Assembly (NCBI GenBank): GCA_031969915.1
Contig: DALYJJ010000007.1
Location: 13,257-77,256, forward strand
Direction: 5' to 3'
DNA length: 64,000 nucleotides
Source of the DNA: DALYJJ01 sp031969915
GTDB taxonomy: Bacteria > Acidobacteriota > Terriglobia > Bryobacterales > Bryobacteraceae
The notes beneath the pieces were generated by a model. That model was not told the origin of the DNA and searched no databases. It saw only the letters and a program-made list of their open reading frames with translations. The translations under genes and the position numbers were made by a program. Below are positions 28,301 through 36,864 of the stretch, one piece after another (the first letter of the stretch is position 1; every line of letters starts with the position of its first letter).

Positions 28301-28382
28301 AGGAACGGGCACGGCGTCCGGCGGCTTCCCCGACGGCACCAATGCACGGCGCGCGCAGATCTCGATGCGCGTCGTGTTCTAA
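25332..28382 (+). CDS. Oar-like TonB-dependent outer-membrane receptor
   Basis: 1016 residues. The signal peptide ends near TLPAAGQS. An N-terminal carboxypeptidase-regulatory (Ig-like) domain spans residues ~28-115 (VSGTVIDATNAPVPGARVAV), followed by a plug domain (VVNSSQILNLPINGRRVDSF, EFQVLSSGYSAEFGRAVGGV) and a long beta-barrel with terminal Phe (ISMRVVF). Acidobacteria carry many such receptors for importing large substrates. Downstream arabinosidase genes suggest a plant polysaccharide or oligosaccharide ligand, but this is context only. An intrinsic terminator follows. Confidence 0.9.
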   Translation: MNNRTIASLALSLCVLTLPAAGQSLAGLGAVSGTVIDATNAPVPGARVAVTNPNTGLLRRLVTNDSGYFIAPSLQPGPGYEVKIEKEGFATYEAKSVVLQVGQNVALNVQLTVAQQAQTVTVEESTPIVESAKTGVSQVVNSSQILNLPINGRRVDSFVLLSPGVTADGTFGLLSFRGMPGGNAFLQDGNDTTNQFYNENAGRTRISSNISQDSVQEFQVLSSGYSAEFGRAVGGVVNTVTKSGTNGVHGTGYWFFRNQDFNARDRYASINPQESRHQGGGSIGGPIKKDKLFYFGNFEVTRRDFPVISSILNPQFFNAGGTFIGTCGSPATPQQCENAVNYFRRFFGTVDRNVSQNLGFLKLDWRPTDRQSISASFNLLNWESPNGIQTAAALTNAGAIGNNGLSTVRTRWAKLSHTAVASSTVVNEFRFGWFKDRLADEPNYTLAPPGVRSAVTVQGQANLGVPNYLPRVQPTEDRYQFVDNLSMTVGRHQFKFGADIAHTRDVEDALFNGVGSFTYGTITNFALDLTNLDGGKRWQNFSQAFGPFQTSVFTRDFNFYFQDQWRLTNKLTFNYGVRYEYAQFAQPTVSNPDYPQTGQINQPGRNFAPRLGLAFSLNDKTVIRAGYGLFYARFPSATIARLHQLNGRVQRALTLQGNVAADLAVGPTFPNRLANLDRNPPAGTVAITFADPDLASPYTQQGDIAIEREITRNMGITVSYLWNRGFRGITRRDLNIGAATGSFTYRILDAAGNQTGTFTTPTYLTANRVDPRYQRVNLVDNGGRLWYDGLAVQFRRRAAKWLEGTLSYTWSHARDLNTGGGNNNVFLTDPPGTLVNGDYNREKGTSTLDQRHRAVVTALLSPPKKDFGSGFANRILNGWQIAVLSTFASAQYTTPTVLVSGAQFPGMAFNNTLNGFGGSSQVPFLSRQSIPIDAINRWDTRLTKSVEIKERVQVMFNFEVFNTFNRVSNTVVNSQAFQAISGVIRPVAGVGTGTASGGFPDGTNARRAQISMRVVF

Positions 28383-28403
28383 CTGCCGCCAGCTAAACCT
28401 ACC

Positions 28404-28439
28404 AGGCCGGAACGCGGGAACGCGGCTCCGGCCTTTTCT
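28404..28439 (+). terminator. Intrinsic terminator after the TonB-dependent receptor
   Basis: An 8-bp stem (AGGCCGGA/TCCGGCCT) with a GC-rich loop is followed by TTTTCT, about 20 bases after the stop codon. Confidence 0.82.
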
Positions 28440-28456
28440 ATCTTCGGAGCCAGCAA

Positions 28457-31123
28457 TCACTGGACGCGGCGGATCTCCACCACCGCCGGCGATCCGGCGA
28501 TCGGCAGTTTGATCGGGAGTCCGCCGGGCGCCGCTTCGACGGAGCCGGTGCGGCGCTGGTCGATGGTGACTTCGTATGCGCCCGCTGGCGCCGCTTCAAC
28601 GGACAACTCGGTCTCGTGGGGCGCGGCGGGCGTGCGATTCTTCAAGCGGAAGCGGCAGTAGCTGAGGTCTTCGGCGCACTCCACGTCTTGCATCTCGTCG
28701 CGGTCGATCACCGCGTGCAGGCGGCGGTCCGGGGCCGTGACGGCGTGGAATCGCCGGTTCACGCCGTCCTCCAGCGTGACGCGGAAGCGGCCGCCGCCGC
28801 GGGTCAGACGGCCGCCGTAGGCGAACCATCCAAAGAGCGGGTCGTTCGCGGCCACCGTCGCCGCGGACCGCACCGCGCCGCCGAACCCGAGATCGATCTC
28901 GGCGCTATAAGGCCAAGGTCCGCGCGGCTGCTCGATGCCCACCCAACTGCGGCCGTACGCCTGCGGCACAAAAGCGCTGCCCGCCCCGCCGTCGTTCTCC
29001 GCGCCGGGGTACCAGTAACCGGTGTTCATCAGCGCCCAGGAGCTCAACAGAGACGCGTACCCGAGGCGAAGATAGGGAAACGGATCAGCCGCGAAGTGAA
29101 GCCCGAAGTCGAGCACCGCCCAGCCGCCCATCTGCGACATGTACCGCAGAGATCCCTCGCTGCCCAACTGCCAGTAGGAAGCTTCGACCCAACCGCGCGT
29201 GGCGATGTTCCCTGCGATCGCCTCGTCCAGAAATTCCCTCCGCTCCTGCAGAGTAAACGGTGAGTCCTTCTGGCGAAGCGCGTACCGCGCGAAGGCGTGG
29301 TGCGATTCGAAACCCGTCGGGTCGAACGGGTACTCGGAGAGAAACAGGTTCGGACGATCCTTGATGAAGTGCCGGACTTTGCTGTCCCAGTAGCGCGCCA
29401 GTTCGTCCGCCTTCGCCGTCCATCCTTTGCCGCGAAGCTCCCGGATGAGGTCGAGAATGACGAGTTCGTCGTAGTGGCCCACTTCTTCGGTCGACCAGCG
29501 GGCGACCAACCAGGGCACGGTGTAGTAAGCGCGCGCCGTGCCGTAGGCGCGCTCCAGGTAACCGTCCGCGCTGAGGTATCGCGTGAGCCCAGGGTAGAAC
29601 TTCGCGATGCGGTACATGTTCCAGTACAGATGGACGACGTGCGGATAGTCAAAGGGCCGCCAGATGTGCTCCGTCCAACCGTTGCGGTCGAGCGGCTTAC
29701 TTTCCCGGTTCACCTTCCAGTTGTCGATGCCGTAGATCGCATAGGCGTACTTCTCATCCGTGGTTTGCTGCAACTTGCCCCAGACATAGTTCTTCAGGTA
29801 ATACTCAACCGAAGCGATTTCTTCCGCGTCTGGGTACTCGACGTTCTTGGCTGCGATGAATGGCGCTTTTGAAAGCCCCGGATCGTCGCTCGCGACGATG
29901 TAATCCAGAAGTCCGCCGGTATCGTCGGGACTGCGGAGCACTTTGGTCCTCATGTCCCACTCCGAGTAGAGGCCGTTGTACCACTTGGCGGGGTCACGGT
30001 GCTGATGGCGGGCGGCGAGAAACCTCGACCGCTTCCGGATTAGTTCCCCGATGGGCTGCGTGACGAAAAACTCAAGTACGGCGGATTGGTTCTTTCCGAA
30101 GCGGACCGATAACTTGTTCTCACCTTCCTTCTGGAACGTGACCAGATAGATGTCGCCGCTCCGCTGGATCCGCGTCTCGTTCGGGTGCTCCGGGGCCACC
30201 TCGTGGATGCGGGCCCTGGACCGGATCGAGACGCGGACCTCGGCATTTCGCGGGACCGTCATGCCCGGCACCGCCTCGACGTCGAGAAGCCCTTCGCCGG
30301 CCAGAATCCGGCGCACGTCCGCATAATCGTTCGCCCAGCGGAACTTGAAAGCGTATGTCAGCCGGCCGTTGCGCGAGAAGCGCGGAGAAAGTGTGTGGCT
30401 GGTGACCGGCTGCCTCCAGTTGCCGCCCCGCTTCGACGCCAAATCGACCGAGCGTGCCGCGTGGATGTAGACTCCGTCCTGGTCGAAGTACTCGAGCTTT
30501 GCGGGCGTGAAGTCGCGCTCCGCGTTCGAGGGCTCGTACGGCGGACACTCGGCAACCGGAAACATGAGTAAGTAGGGGCCTTCCCCGTTAGGGCGCATCC
30601 AGTAAATGAACGAAGCATGTCCGGAGACGAAGCGGTGTTGGACCAGCCGCTCGGTGTAGGCGACGGTCTTGTCGTAGCGGCGTTCCATGTTGAACGGAAG
30701 CAGGATCTTGATGTCACCCAGTTCGATGGGTTTGTGGGTTGGGTTCCGGAAGTGAAGACTCCAGTAAAGCGAGTCGTTATCCACGCGAAATCGCTCGGTT
30801 AGCTCCAGGTCCGCGTAATAGTCATTCCAGCCGGAAGGGTTGTAAATGAAGGTGTGCTGCGCAGCCGAGTCCGCGGGATTCGGGCGGAGGGCCTGGTGTT
30901 TGTGGGCCGGGTCCGCGGTGCGGAACTCACGCCACTCGGCGTCTCCGAACTTGTAGCGGACCACCACGTGGCCCAAGGTCCGGCCCGGCGCGATGTACTC
31001 GGTCGGATACTTGTCCCCGCTGCGCTGCAAGCTCTTAATGCCCGCTTTGTCGAACTGCACGGCGAACCGCGACTCGGCGCTCAGCGCGGTCGCGAAGACG
31101 AGAATGAATAGGGCGTACCGCAT
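28457..31123 (-). CDS. Large secreted glycosidase-like protein of uncertain family
   Basis: 888 residues from the ATG at 31123, which has TGAGG eight bases upstream; a GTG at 31138 is possible. A signal peptide (RYALFILVFATALSAES) precedes an N-terminal beta-sandwich-like half. The C-terminal half is rich in Trp/Tyr helices (YGLYSEWD-type NGLYSEWDMRTKVL, VVHLYWNMYRIAKFYPGL, RGWVEASYWQLGSEGS) resembling an (alpha/alpha)n-barrel glycoside hydrolase or lyase. The overall look recalls DUF5695-type proteins, which I state only tentatively. It is divergent from the GH51 gene, whose start codon lies only about 40 bp away, which argues for shared regulation and a carbohydrate substrate. Confidence 0.6.
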   Translation of the reverse strand: MRYALFILVFATALSAESRFAVQFDKAGIKSLQRSGDKYPTEYIAPGRTLGHVVVRYKFGDAEWREFRTADPAHKHQALRPNPADSAAQHTFIYNPSGWNDYYADLELTERFRVDNDSLYWSLHFRNPTHKPIELGDIKILLPFNMERRYDKTVAYTERLVQHRFVSGHASFIYWMRPNGEGPYLLMFPVAECPPYEPSNAERDFTPAKLEYFDQDGVYIHAARSVDLASKRGGNWRQPVTSHTLSPRFSRNGRLTYAFKFRWANDYADVRRILAGEGLLDVEAVPGMTVPRNAEVRVSIRSRARIHEVAPEHPNETRIQRSGDIYLVTFQKEGENKLSVRFGKNQSAVLEFFVTQPIGELIRKRSRFLAARHQHRDPAKWYNGLYSEWDMRTKVLRSPDDTGGLLDYIVASDDPGLSKAPFIAAKNVEYPDAEEIASVEYYLKNYVWGKLQQTTDEKYAYAIYGIDNWKVNRESKPLDRNGWTEHIWRPFDYPHVVHLYWNMYRIAKFYPGLTRYLSADGYLERAYGTARAYYTVPWLVARWSTEEVGHYDELVILDLIRELRGKGWTAKADELARYWDSKVRHFIKDRPNLFLSEYPFDPTGFESHHAFARYALRQKDSPFTLQERREFLDEAIAGNIATRGWVEASYWQLGSEGSLRYMSQMGGWAVLDFGLHFAADPFPYLRLGYASLLSSWALMNTGYWYPGAENDGGAGSAFVPQAYGRSWVGIEQPRGPWPYSAEIDLGFGGAVRSAATVAANDPLFGWFAYGGRLTRGGGRFRVTLEDGVNRRFHAVTAPDRRLHAVIDRDEMQDVECAEDLSYCRFRLKNRTPAAPHETELSVEAAPAGAYEVTIDQRRTGSVEAAPGGLPIKLPIAGSPAVVEIRRVQ

Positions 31124-31162
31124 GTTGCGCTGCCTCACAATGGATGTATAAGCTTACACCAG

Positions 31163-33649
31163 ATGATAGATTGCAGATCGGCGGCCCCGTGGCTACTTCT
31201 GCTTGCGCTCAGCCCGCTGTCCGCGGGTGAAGCCCGCATCCGCGTTGACGCAGACCGGCCTGGAGCGCGGATTCCCTCGTCGCTCTACGGCATTTTCTTT
31301 GAGGAGATCAACCATGCCGGCGATGGCGGACTGTACGCGGAGCTGATCCAGAACCGCGGGTTTGAAGACGCGAACCTGCCGCCCGCCTGTACGCTAGATG
31401 GCAAGAAGATCGTCCCGCCGCGAACGCCGCATTTCTGGAACGGCCGCATCAGTGACTGGACGATGCCGTGGACCGTGAGCGGCGATTGGCCGGGTTGGAC
31501 GGTGAAGGGCGCCGCGCGCCTAACGGACAGCGCCCCGCTCCATGCGGCTACCCCGCACTCGCTGGAGATCCAGAGCGGGGCGACGATCTGGAATGAGGGC
31601 CACTGGGGAATCGGGCTGAAAGCGGGCGAGACGTACCGGCTGAGCCTCTGGACGCGCGGCGGCCCAGGGCGCATCCGCGCCGCGCTGGAGGGCAGGGAGG
31701 GGAAGGCGCTTGCCTTGGCAGAACTGCGCTTGCGCGGCGGGAGCGATTGGACGCGCCACGAGGTGACGATGAAGGCGGCGGCGCCGGAGGCGAAGGCGCG
31801 GCTCTCGTTGACTTACGACGGCGCCGGACCGGCAAACCTCGACTTCGTCTCGCTCTTCCCCACTAGGACGTTCCGGAACCGGCCGAACGGCATGCGCGCC
31901 GACCTGGCGGAGATGATCGCGGCGATGAAGCCCGCTTTCGTGCGCTGGCCGGGCGGCTGTTTTGTCGAGGGAATCACCGTCGAAACGCGGGCGCAGTGGA
32001 AGCGTACGCTGGGGCCGCTTCACGAAAGGCCCGGCACTTACAGCCCGTGGGGTTACTGGTCGACGGACGGCTTTGGTTACCACGAGTTCCTACAGTTCAG
32101 TGAGGACCTGGGCGCGGACGCGCTTTATGTGGTCAACGCGGGTGTCTCCTGCGCATTCCGCAGCGGCACGTACCTGGACGATGGCCACCTGCCGGAGCTG
32201 ATCGAGGACACGCTCGCGGCGATTGAGTACGCGATTGGGCCGGTGACGTCCAAGTGGGGCGCACTTCGCGCGCGAAACGGGCACCCGCGACCATTCCCGC
32301 TGAAGTATCTGGAGGTGGGCAATGAGCAATCCGGACCGCGGTATGGCGAGCGCGTGAAGAAGTTCTACGCGGCCATAAAGAGCAAGTATCCCCAAATCCA
32401 AGTGGCCCTGAGCTCGTGGATCGCGGGCATCGATCAGCGGGCGATCGACGCAGCGGGCAAGATCGACATTGTGGATGAGCATGCGTACAAGGCGGTGCAC
32501 TGGCCGGTTGAGAATTTCGATAGCTTCGCCAGTTACGAGCGAGGTAAGTGGGACTTATACATCGGCGAGTTCGCCACCAACGCGGGCGTGGGCCGCGGCA
32601 ATCTCCTGGCCGCGCTGAACGACGCGGCGTACATGATGTCCATGGAAAAGAACTCGGACCTGGTAAAGATGGGGAGCTATGCGCCGCTGCTGGAGAACGT
32701 CAACAAGCGGGACTGGCCCGTGAACCTGATCCACTTTGACAGCAGCCGTGCCTACGGCCGGGCTTCCTACCACGCCTGCAGGCTGTTCGGCGAAAACCGG
32801 CCGGACGTGAATTTGGCCGCCGTGGTGGAGTGGAAGCCGGCCGCCGGCGCGCCCATTCGCGGAAAGATCGGGTTGGGAACGTTTGGAACCTCGGCCGAGT
32901 TCAAGGACGTTCGCGTCGAGGCTGGCGGCCGTGCGCTGTATGAATCTGCTTTCGCCTCGAAAGGCGCGGAGGGCTGGGCCGCCGAGCAACGCGGGCGGCG
33001 CGCTTCCTCCGCCTGGACTGTGGTGGACGGTGCGTACCGGCAGACCGAGCGGGACACCTCCTGGACTTACTTCGGCGAAGATACATGGAGCGCGCTCACG
33101 CTGCAGGCGAAGGCCCGGAAGATCTCCGGCGCCGAAGGGTTCGCGCTCTCCGTGGGTTTCGCCGATGGCCGGCGGGCCCAGTGCAACATCGGCGGCTGGG
33201 GCAACCGTCAGCATGCCTTGCAGGCGGGAGATGGCATTATCGGAAAGCAGATCCCCGGCAGTGTCGAAGCAGGCCGCTGGTACGACGTGAAGCTGGAGGC
33301 GAACGGCCGCAACGTGCGCTGCTACCTGGATGGTGCGTTGCTGCTGGAGCGGGATTACCCGCGCGTGGATCGCGTGCTGGCGATTGCCGGGCGCGAAGAC
33401 CGCAGCGGAGACATTGTGGTCAAGGCGGTGAACACTTCCGTAGAGGAAGCCATCACGGAACTGGAGGTCTCCGGCGCGATGGTTACGCGCGGAACGGTGA
33501 CCACGTTGACCTCCGGCTCGCCTGGCGACGAGAACAGCTTCGACGTGCCCGGCAAGGTCGCCCCCGCGACGCGGGCCCTGACGGACACGCGGCGGTTGCG
33601 ATTGCCTGCCTATTCGTTGTCGGTAATTCGATTAAGGACCAAGCGATGA
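31163..33649 (+). CDS. GH51 alpha-L-arabinofuranosidase
   Basis: 828-residue exported enzyme removing terminal alpha-L-arabinofuranosyl groups. After the signal peptide (residues 1-22) come RIPSSLYGIFFEEINHAGDG, typical of GH51, and a carbohydrate-binding-like insert at ~90-230. The (beta/alpha)8 core follows, with FVRWPGGCFVEG, the acid/base Glu388 in LEVGNEQSG and the nucleophile Glu469 in YIGEFATN. The C-terminal ~250 residues include a laminin-G/concanavalin-like insert (SGAEGFALSVGFADG), making it longer than intracellular GH51 enzymes (~500). The stop overlaps the GH127 start by 4 bases. Confidence 0.9.
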   Translation: MIDCRSAAPWLLLLALSPLSAGEARIRVDADRPGARIPSSLYGIFFEEINHAGDGGLYAELIQNRGFEDANLPPACTLDGKKIVPPRTPHFWNGRISDWTMPWTVSGDWPGWTVKGAARLTDSAPLHAATPHSLEIQSGATIWNEGHWGIGLKAGETYRLSLWTRGGPGRIRAALEGREGKALALAELRLRGGSDWTRHEVTMKAAAPEAKARLSLTYDGAGPANLDFVSLFPTRTFRNRPNGMRADLAEMIAAMKPAFVRWPGGCFVEGITVETRAQWKRTLGPLHERPGTYSPWGYWSTDGFGYHEFLQFSEDLGADALYVVNAGVSCAFRSGTYLDDGHLPELIEDTLAAIEYAIGPVTSKWGALRARNGHPRPFPLKYLEVGNEQSGPRYGERVKKFYAAIKSKYPQIQVALSSWIAGIDQRAIDAAGKIDIVDEHAYKAVHWPVENFDSFASYERGKWDLYIGEFATNAGVGRGNLLAALNDAAYMMSMEKNSDLVKMGSYAPLLENVNKRDWPVNLIHFDSSRAYGRASYHACRLFGENRPDVNLAAVVEWKPAAGAPIRGKIGLGTFGTSAEFKDVRVEAGGRALYESAFASKGAEGWAAEQRGRRASSAWTVVDGAYRQTERDTSWTYFGEDTWSALTLQAKARKISGAEGFALSVGFADGRRAQCNIGGWGNRQHALQAGDGIIGKQIPGSVEAGRWYDVKLEANGRNVRCYLDGALLLERDYPRVDRVLAIAGREDRSGDIVVKAVNTSVEEAITELEVSGAMVTRGTVTTLTSGSPGDENSFDVPGKVAPATRALTDTRRLRLPAYSLSVIRLRTKR

Positions 33650-36054
33650 AGCGACTGATGTGGATTCTTGCCTTCGCGGCTGTGGGTTCGCCGCAGCAGG
33701 CGTTGCAGAAGGATTATCCGGTGCAGCCGGTCCCCTTCACGGCCGTGCAGGTCAGTGACGGATTCTGGGCCCCGCGGATAGAAGTGAACCGGGCGGTTAC
33801 CATTCCCTTCGCCTTCGAACAGTGCGAACGCAACGGGCGCATGTATAACTTTGAGCGCGCCGCCGCGGTGTTGCGCGGCGAGACCATCACCGACAAGAAG
33901 CCCCCCGGGTATCCGTTCGACGACACAGACCCCTATAAGGTGATCGAGGGTGCATCCTACACGTTGGCGGTGAAGCCCGATCCGAAGCTGGAGGGTTACA
34001 TCGACGGCCTGATCGCCAAGATCGCCGCCGCGCAGGAGCCGGACGGCTATCTCTACACGACTCGCACCATCGACCCCATCAACCCGCACCGCTGGGCGGG
34101 CAAGAAACGGTGGGAACTGGAGAAGGACGACAGCCACGAGCTCTACAATCTCGGGCACCTCTACGAGGCGGCAGTCGCTCACTATCAGGCAACGGGCAAG
34201 CGGACTCTGCTTGACGTCGCGCTGAAAACCGCCGAGTTACTGGACCGGTCCTTCGGTCCGGGAAAAGCGTCCATCTGGCCCGGCCATCAGATTACCGAGA
34301 TGGGATTAGTGAAGTTATACAGAGTAACCGGGGATACGCGCTTCCTGAACCTGGCGAAGTTCATCCTGGATGTGCGCGGCCCGGACGGAGATCGCGGCGC
34401 GGGACGCCAATACAACCAGTCGCATGTGAAGATCGTTGAACAAAGTGAGGCGGTGGGACACGCGGTCCGCGCGACGTATATGTATTCGGGCATCGCGGAC
34501 GTGGCCGCACTGACCGGCGATCCGGGTTACATCGCTGCGATGGACCGCATCTGGGGCAACCTGGTCGCGAAGAAACTGTACCTCACCGGCGGCATCGGGG
34601 CCACAGGCAGCGGAGAGGCGTTCGGCAAGGATTACGAATTGCCGAACATGACCGCTTACAACGAAACCTGCGCGGCGATCGGCAACGATTACTGGAATCA
34701 CCGCCTGTTCCTGCTGACGGGCGACGGCAAGTACCTCGACGTGATGGAGCGCACCCTCTACAACGGACTGATCTCCGGCGTGGCGCTGGACGGAAAAACC
34801 TTCTTCTATCCGAATCCGCTCGAATCCAACGGCCAGCACGCGCGTAGTCCCTGGTTCGGCGTATCCTGCTGCCCGAGCAACGTCACGCGCTTCCTGGCGT
34901 CCTTCCCCGGCTACATGTACGCGCGGAGGGCGGGGACCGTTTACGTGAATCTGTTCGCGGCGGGCACGGCGAAGGTGGAACTCGACGGCGGCCGGAAGGT
35001 GGAGATCGCGCAGGCTACCAGGTACCCCTGGGACGGCGCCGTGAAGATGACTGTTTCGCCGGAGAAGCCGGGACGCTTCGCACTCAGCGTCCGCATTCCG
35101 GGCTGGGCGCGCGGAGAAGTGGTTCCGAGCGATCTCTACCGGTACGACGGCCAGTCGACGGAGACCGCGTCCATCAAGGTCAACGGCAAGCCGGTTCCCA
35201 TGAAGTTGGATCGCGGCTTCGTGGCGATTGACCGCGCCTGGAAGAAGGGCGACGTGGTTGAACTGTCGCTACCCATGCCGGTGCGGCGGGTGGCGGCGCA
35301 TGAGAGCGTGGCCGCGGACAAGGGTCGCCTGGCCATTGAGCGCGGACCGCTGGTGTACGCCGCGGAGTGGGTGGACAATCCCGGCGGACGGGTGCGCAAC
35401 CTGGTGCTCCCGGCCTCCGCGAAGCTCACCCCGGAGTGGCGCGCGGACCTGCTGAACGGCGTGATGGTGCTGCGGAGCAAGGCGGTGGCGCTGTCGTTCG
35501 ATGCGAAGGGCGCCGTGCAGAAGACGGAGCAGGAGTTTACAGCGATCCCCTACTATGCCTGGGCCAACCGGGGCCGCGGGCAAATGGCGGTGTGGCTCCC
35601 CGCCTCGGAAGAGTACGCGAAGCCGGTAGCGTTTCCCACTGTGGCGACCACCGCGACGGTCACCACCTCAGGCCGCAAGAATCCGCGAGGCATCAACGAC
35701 GGCGAGGAGCCGGCGAGCTCGATCGACAACTCCTCGTACTTCGACTGGTGGCCGACCAAGGGAACCACGGAGTGGGTGGAGATGGCCTTCGCCCAGCCCT
35801 CGGCGGTTTCCCAGAGCGAGGTCTACTGGTTCGACGACACGGGGCGGGGCGAAGTGAAGGTGCCGGCGTCCTGGCGGCTGCTCTACCGCGACGGGGACCA
35901 GTGGAAGCCGGTGGAGGCGGAGGGTCCTTACGGCGTGGAGAAGGACCGGTACAATCGGGTGACCTTCAAGCCGGTCACAACCACCGGACTGCGCATGGAG
36001 GTGACCATGCAGCCGCGGTGGTCGGCGGGGCTCAATGAGTGGAAAGTGAAGTAG
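33646..36054 (+). CDS. GH127 beta-L-arabinofuranosidase with C-terminal discoidin-like domain
   Basis: 802 residues; the ATG overlaps the GH51 stop. It matches the GH127 (formerly DUF1680) family of cysteine glycosidases represented by HypBA1. All four zinc/catalytic positions are present: Glu340 and Cys342 in NETCAAIGN, and Cys408-Cys409 in GVSCCPSN, the first of this pair being the expected nucleophile. The catalytic portion ends near residue 640; ~150 further residues (DNSSYFDWWPTKGTTEWVEM, VYWFDDTGRGEVKVPASWRL) look like an F5/8-type carbohydrate-binding domain. Together with GH51 it suggests degradation of arabinose-containing glycans with both alpha and beta linkages. Confidence 0.9.
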   Translation: MKRLMWILAFAAVGSPQQALQKDYPVQPVPFTAVQVSDGFWAPRIEVNRAVTIPFAFEQCERNGRMYNFERAAAVLRGETITDKKPPGYPFDDTDPYKVIEGASYTLAVKPDPKLEGYIDGLIAKIAAAQEPDGYLYTTRTIDPINPHRWAGKKRWELEKDDSHELYNLGHLYEAAVAHYQATGKRTLLDVALKTAELLDRSFGPGKASIWPGHQITEMGLVKLYRVTGDTRFLNLAKFILDVRGPDGDRGAGRQYNQSHVKIVEQSEAVGHAVRATYMYSGIADVAALTGDPGYIAAMDRIWGNLVAKKLYLTGGIGATGSGEAFGKDYELPNMTAYNETCAAIGNDYWNHRLFLLTGDGKYLDVMERTLYNGLISGVALDGKTFFYPNPLESNGQHARSPWFGVSCCPSNVTRFLASFPGYMYARRAGTVYVNLFAAGTAKVELDGGRKVEIAQATRYPWDGAVKMTVSPEKPGRFALSVRIPGWARGEVVPSDLYRYDGQSTETASIKVNGKPVPMKLDRGFVAIDRAWKKGDVVELSLPMPVRRVAAHESVAADKGRLAIERGPLVYAAEWVDNPGGRVRNLVLPASAKLTPEWRADLLNGVMVLRSKAVALSFDAKGAVQKTEQEFTAIPYYAWANRGRGQMAVWLPASEEYAKPVAFPTVATTATVTTSGRKNPRGINDGEEPASSIDNSSYFDWWPTKGTTEWVEMAFAQPSAVSQSEVYWFDDTGRGEVKVPASWRLLYRDGDQWKPVEAEGPYGVEKDRYNRVTFKPVTTTGLRMEVTMQPRWSAGLNEWKVK

Positions 36055-36172
36055 GCTTTCAGCGGGCGCGCTTCCCGCGGGAAGGCCAGCGTTTTCACCC
36101 AGCCGCGCTGGGGGAAAGGCCCCACCCTCTTGCAGAGTTCGCCCGAACGCCCACGGAATCAAGAGCTCCGCG

Positions 36173-36217
36173 TTGGCATGCCGTTTGCAAACGCAATGAT
36201 CCGGACAATCGCTGTCC
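36173..36217 (+). promoter_or_regulatory. Putative promoter and palindromic operators of the respiratory operon
   Basis: TTGGCA (36173-36178) and AATGAT (36195-36200) are spaced by 16 bases. A perfect 12-bp palindrome CGTTTGCAAACG (36182-36193) fills the spacer and an inverted repeat GGACA-N5-TGTCC (36203-36217) overlaps the likely transcription start. Both would suit an Rrf2-type repressor encoded 13 bases further on. Confidence 0.45.
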
Positions 36218-36229
36218 AGTTTCTCCGGT

Positions 36230-36679
36230 ATGCAGATCACCCGCAGCGCGGACTACGCTTTACGCGTCATGATCCACCTGGCTGGTCAGCCGCCCGGGGC
36301 GCGGACCAGCCGGGAAACGCTGGCGCAGTGGACCGAGGCGCCGAGCGAGTTCCTGAGTAAAGTCCTGCAGGCGCTGACGCGCGCGCGGCTGATCCAGTCG
36401 CATCGCGGCATGCGCGGGGGGTTTGCGTTGGCGCGGGATGGGGCGGAAATCACAGCGCTGCATGTGCTCGAAGCGATCGAGGGGCCGCTGCAATTGAACG
36501 TTTGCCTGGCGCAGGATCCTCAGTGCGGCAGGAGGTGGTGGTGCGCGGGGCATGATTTGTGGAAGAATGCCCAAGCAGCGATGGCACAGGTGCTCACCGG
36601 CGCTACCATGGCTCAGCTCGCGCGGGATTCGTTCCAGCGCAAAGGGCTGACGCAGGTGGAGGTGTCGCCGTGGAATTGA
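36230..36679 (+). CDS. Rrf2-family regulator with Fe-S-type cysteine triad
   Basis: 149 residues. The N-terminal winged helix (MQITRSADYALRVMIHLA, FLSKVLQALTRARLIQSHRG, RGGFALAR) is typical of Rrf2 proteins. Three cysteines at 92, 99 and 105 (C-X6-C-X5-C) sit where IscR and NsrR bind a [2Fe-2S] or [4Fe-4S] cluster, so it probably senses oxygen, NO or Fe-S status. As the first gene of the respiratory operon it likely regulates the genes below and itself. Which signal it reads cannot be told from sequence. Confidence 0.85.
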   Translation: MQITRSADYALRVMIHLAGQPPGARTSRETLAQWTEAPSEFLSKVLQALTRARLIQSHRGMRGGFALARDGAEITALHVLEAIEGPLQLNVCLAQDPQCGRRWWCAGHDLWKNAQAAMAQVLTGATMAQLARDSFQRKGLTQVEVSPWN

Positions 36680-36864
36680 CCTGGGTGGCCATCGCAGCCA
36701 GTCTGTGCATGGGCGCCGGGGCCGCCTGCCTGTTTGTCTACGCGGTCCGGAAGGACTGGTTCCGCAACCTTGAAGACACGAAGTACCAGGTGTTTTGGTC
36801 GGACTTGGAAGAGCTGGTGGACAGCCCTTCCGCGGACACCAAAGGGAGTAAGAGACCCGAATGA
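36670..36864 (+). CDS. CcoS-like cbb3 oxidase maturation protein
   Basis: 64 residues from a GTG (GGAGG eight bases upstream) that overlaps the Rrf2 stop by 10 bases. One N-terminal membrane helix ([20 protein letters not shown]) is followed by [20 protein letters not shown], matching the CcoS pattern of a helix followed by an F-x-(D/N)-L-x-x segment. CcoS is required for cofactor insertion into cbb3 oxidases, and the remaining cco genes lie downstream. The acidic hydrophilic tail is longer than in typical CcoS. Confidence 0.65.
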   Translation: MELTWVAIAASLCMGAGAACLFVYAVRKDWFRNLEDTKYQVFWSDLEELVDSPSADTKGSKRPE

